Position numbers and translations under genes: made by a program. Below, piece by piece: positions 13,850-13,882 of a stretch of 13,882 nt of DNA. Positions within the stretch are counted from its first letter, which is position 1. Each line of letters starts with the position of its first letter. Under the pieces are notes generated by a model. The model was not told the DNA's origin and did no database searches. It saw only the letters and a program-made list of their open reading frames with translations. Source of the DNA: Candidatus Saccharimonadota bacterium (GTDB lineage: Bacteria > Eremiobacterota > Xenobia > Xenobiales > Xenobiaceae); assembly GCA_004554425.1 (NCBI GenBank), contig SFMI01000042.1, positions 1-13,882 on the forward strand. The letters are read 5' to 3'.

Positions 13850-13882
13850 TTTTTATTTTTAATTGTCCTCATGAAAATATTT

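Noticed and set aside
1..13882. CRISPR arrays, transposons, integration sites, toxin-antitoxin or other defence genes
   Set aside because: No regular direct repeats, transposase or integrase motifs, tRNA genes or small toxin-antitoxin pairs are visible; apart from the unknown membrane genes the coding content is core metabolism and efflux.

Overview
The window looks like a chromosomal segment of a Gram-negative-enveloped member of the Bacillota, most likely Negativicutes (inference). One side of the evidence is a complete outer-membrane tripartite efflux operon (TolC-like channel, lipoprotein adaptor, RND pump). The other side is Firmicutes-style content: a ThiT energy-coupling-factor thiamine transporter next to a ThiN-type thiamine pyrophosphokinase, a four-cysteine L28 ribosomal protein, and a bifunctional Rel/Rsh gene followed by dtd. 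I cannot name genus or species from the sequence alone.

Layout. Positions 1-307 (minus) hold the start of an AT-rich membrane-anchored protein of unknown function that runs off the left edge. An intrinsic terminator at 326-363 closes the efflux operon, which is read right to left: outer-membrane factor (6847-5162), membrane-fusion lipoprotein (5125-3746), RND pump (3731-393). A 350-bp gap upstream contains a GC-rich hairpin and a strong minus-strand terminator that ends the next unit, a pair of small polytopic membrane proteins (7199-7897, DUF4013-like, and 8048-8776, a probable divergent relative). The plus strand then carries rpmB (L28) behind a near-consensus sigma70 promoter and a structured ~110-nt leader, followed by thiT and thiN, which overlap by 20 bp. 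Convergent to these, on the minus strand, lie relA/rsh (13849-11438), dtd (11378-10920) and a stand-alone CheY-like receiver (10913-10521).

How the genes work together. The first three efflux genes should assemble one trans-envelope drug/solute exporter. thiT supplies thiamine, and thiN converts it to thiamine pyrophosphate in one step. relA, dtd and the receiver form a compact unit combining ppGpp metabolism, D-aminoacyl-tRNA proofreading and a signalling domain.

I see no mobile element, CRISPR array, tRNA or rRNA, and no clear novel multi-gene system. The items most worth a second look are: the dtd ribosome-binding site, where two tandem hairpins separate a perfect Shine-Dalgarno from the canonical ATG; the rpmB leader with mutually exclusive helices; an orphan minus-strand terminator overlapping the rpmB promoter; and a lysine-rich insertion plus an active-site substitution in the Rsh hydrolase domain.
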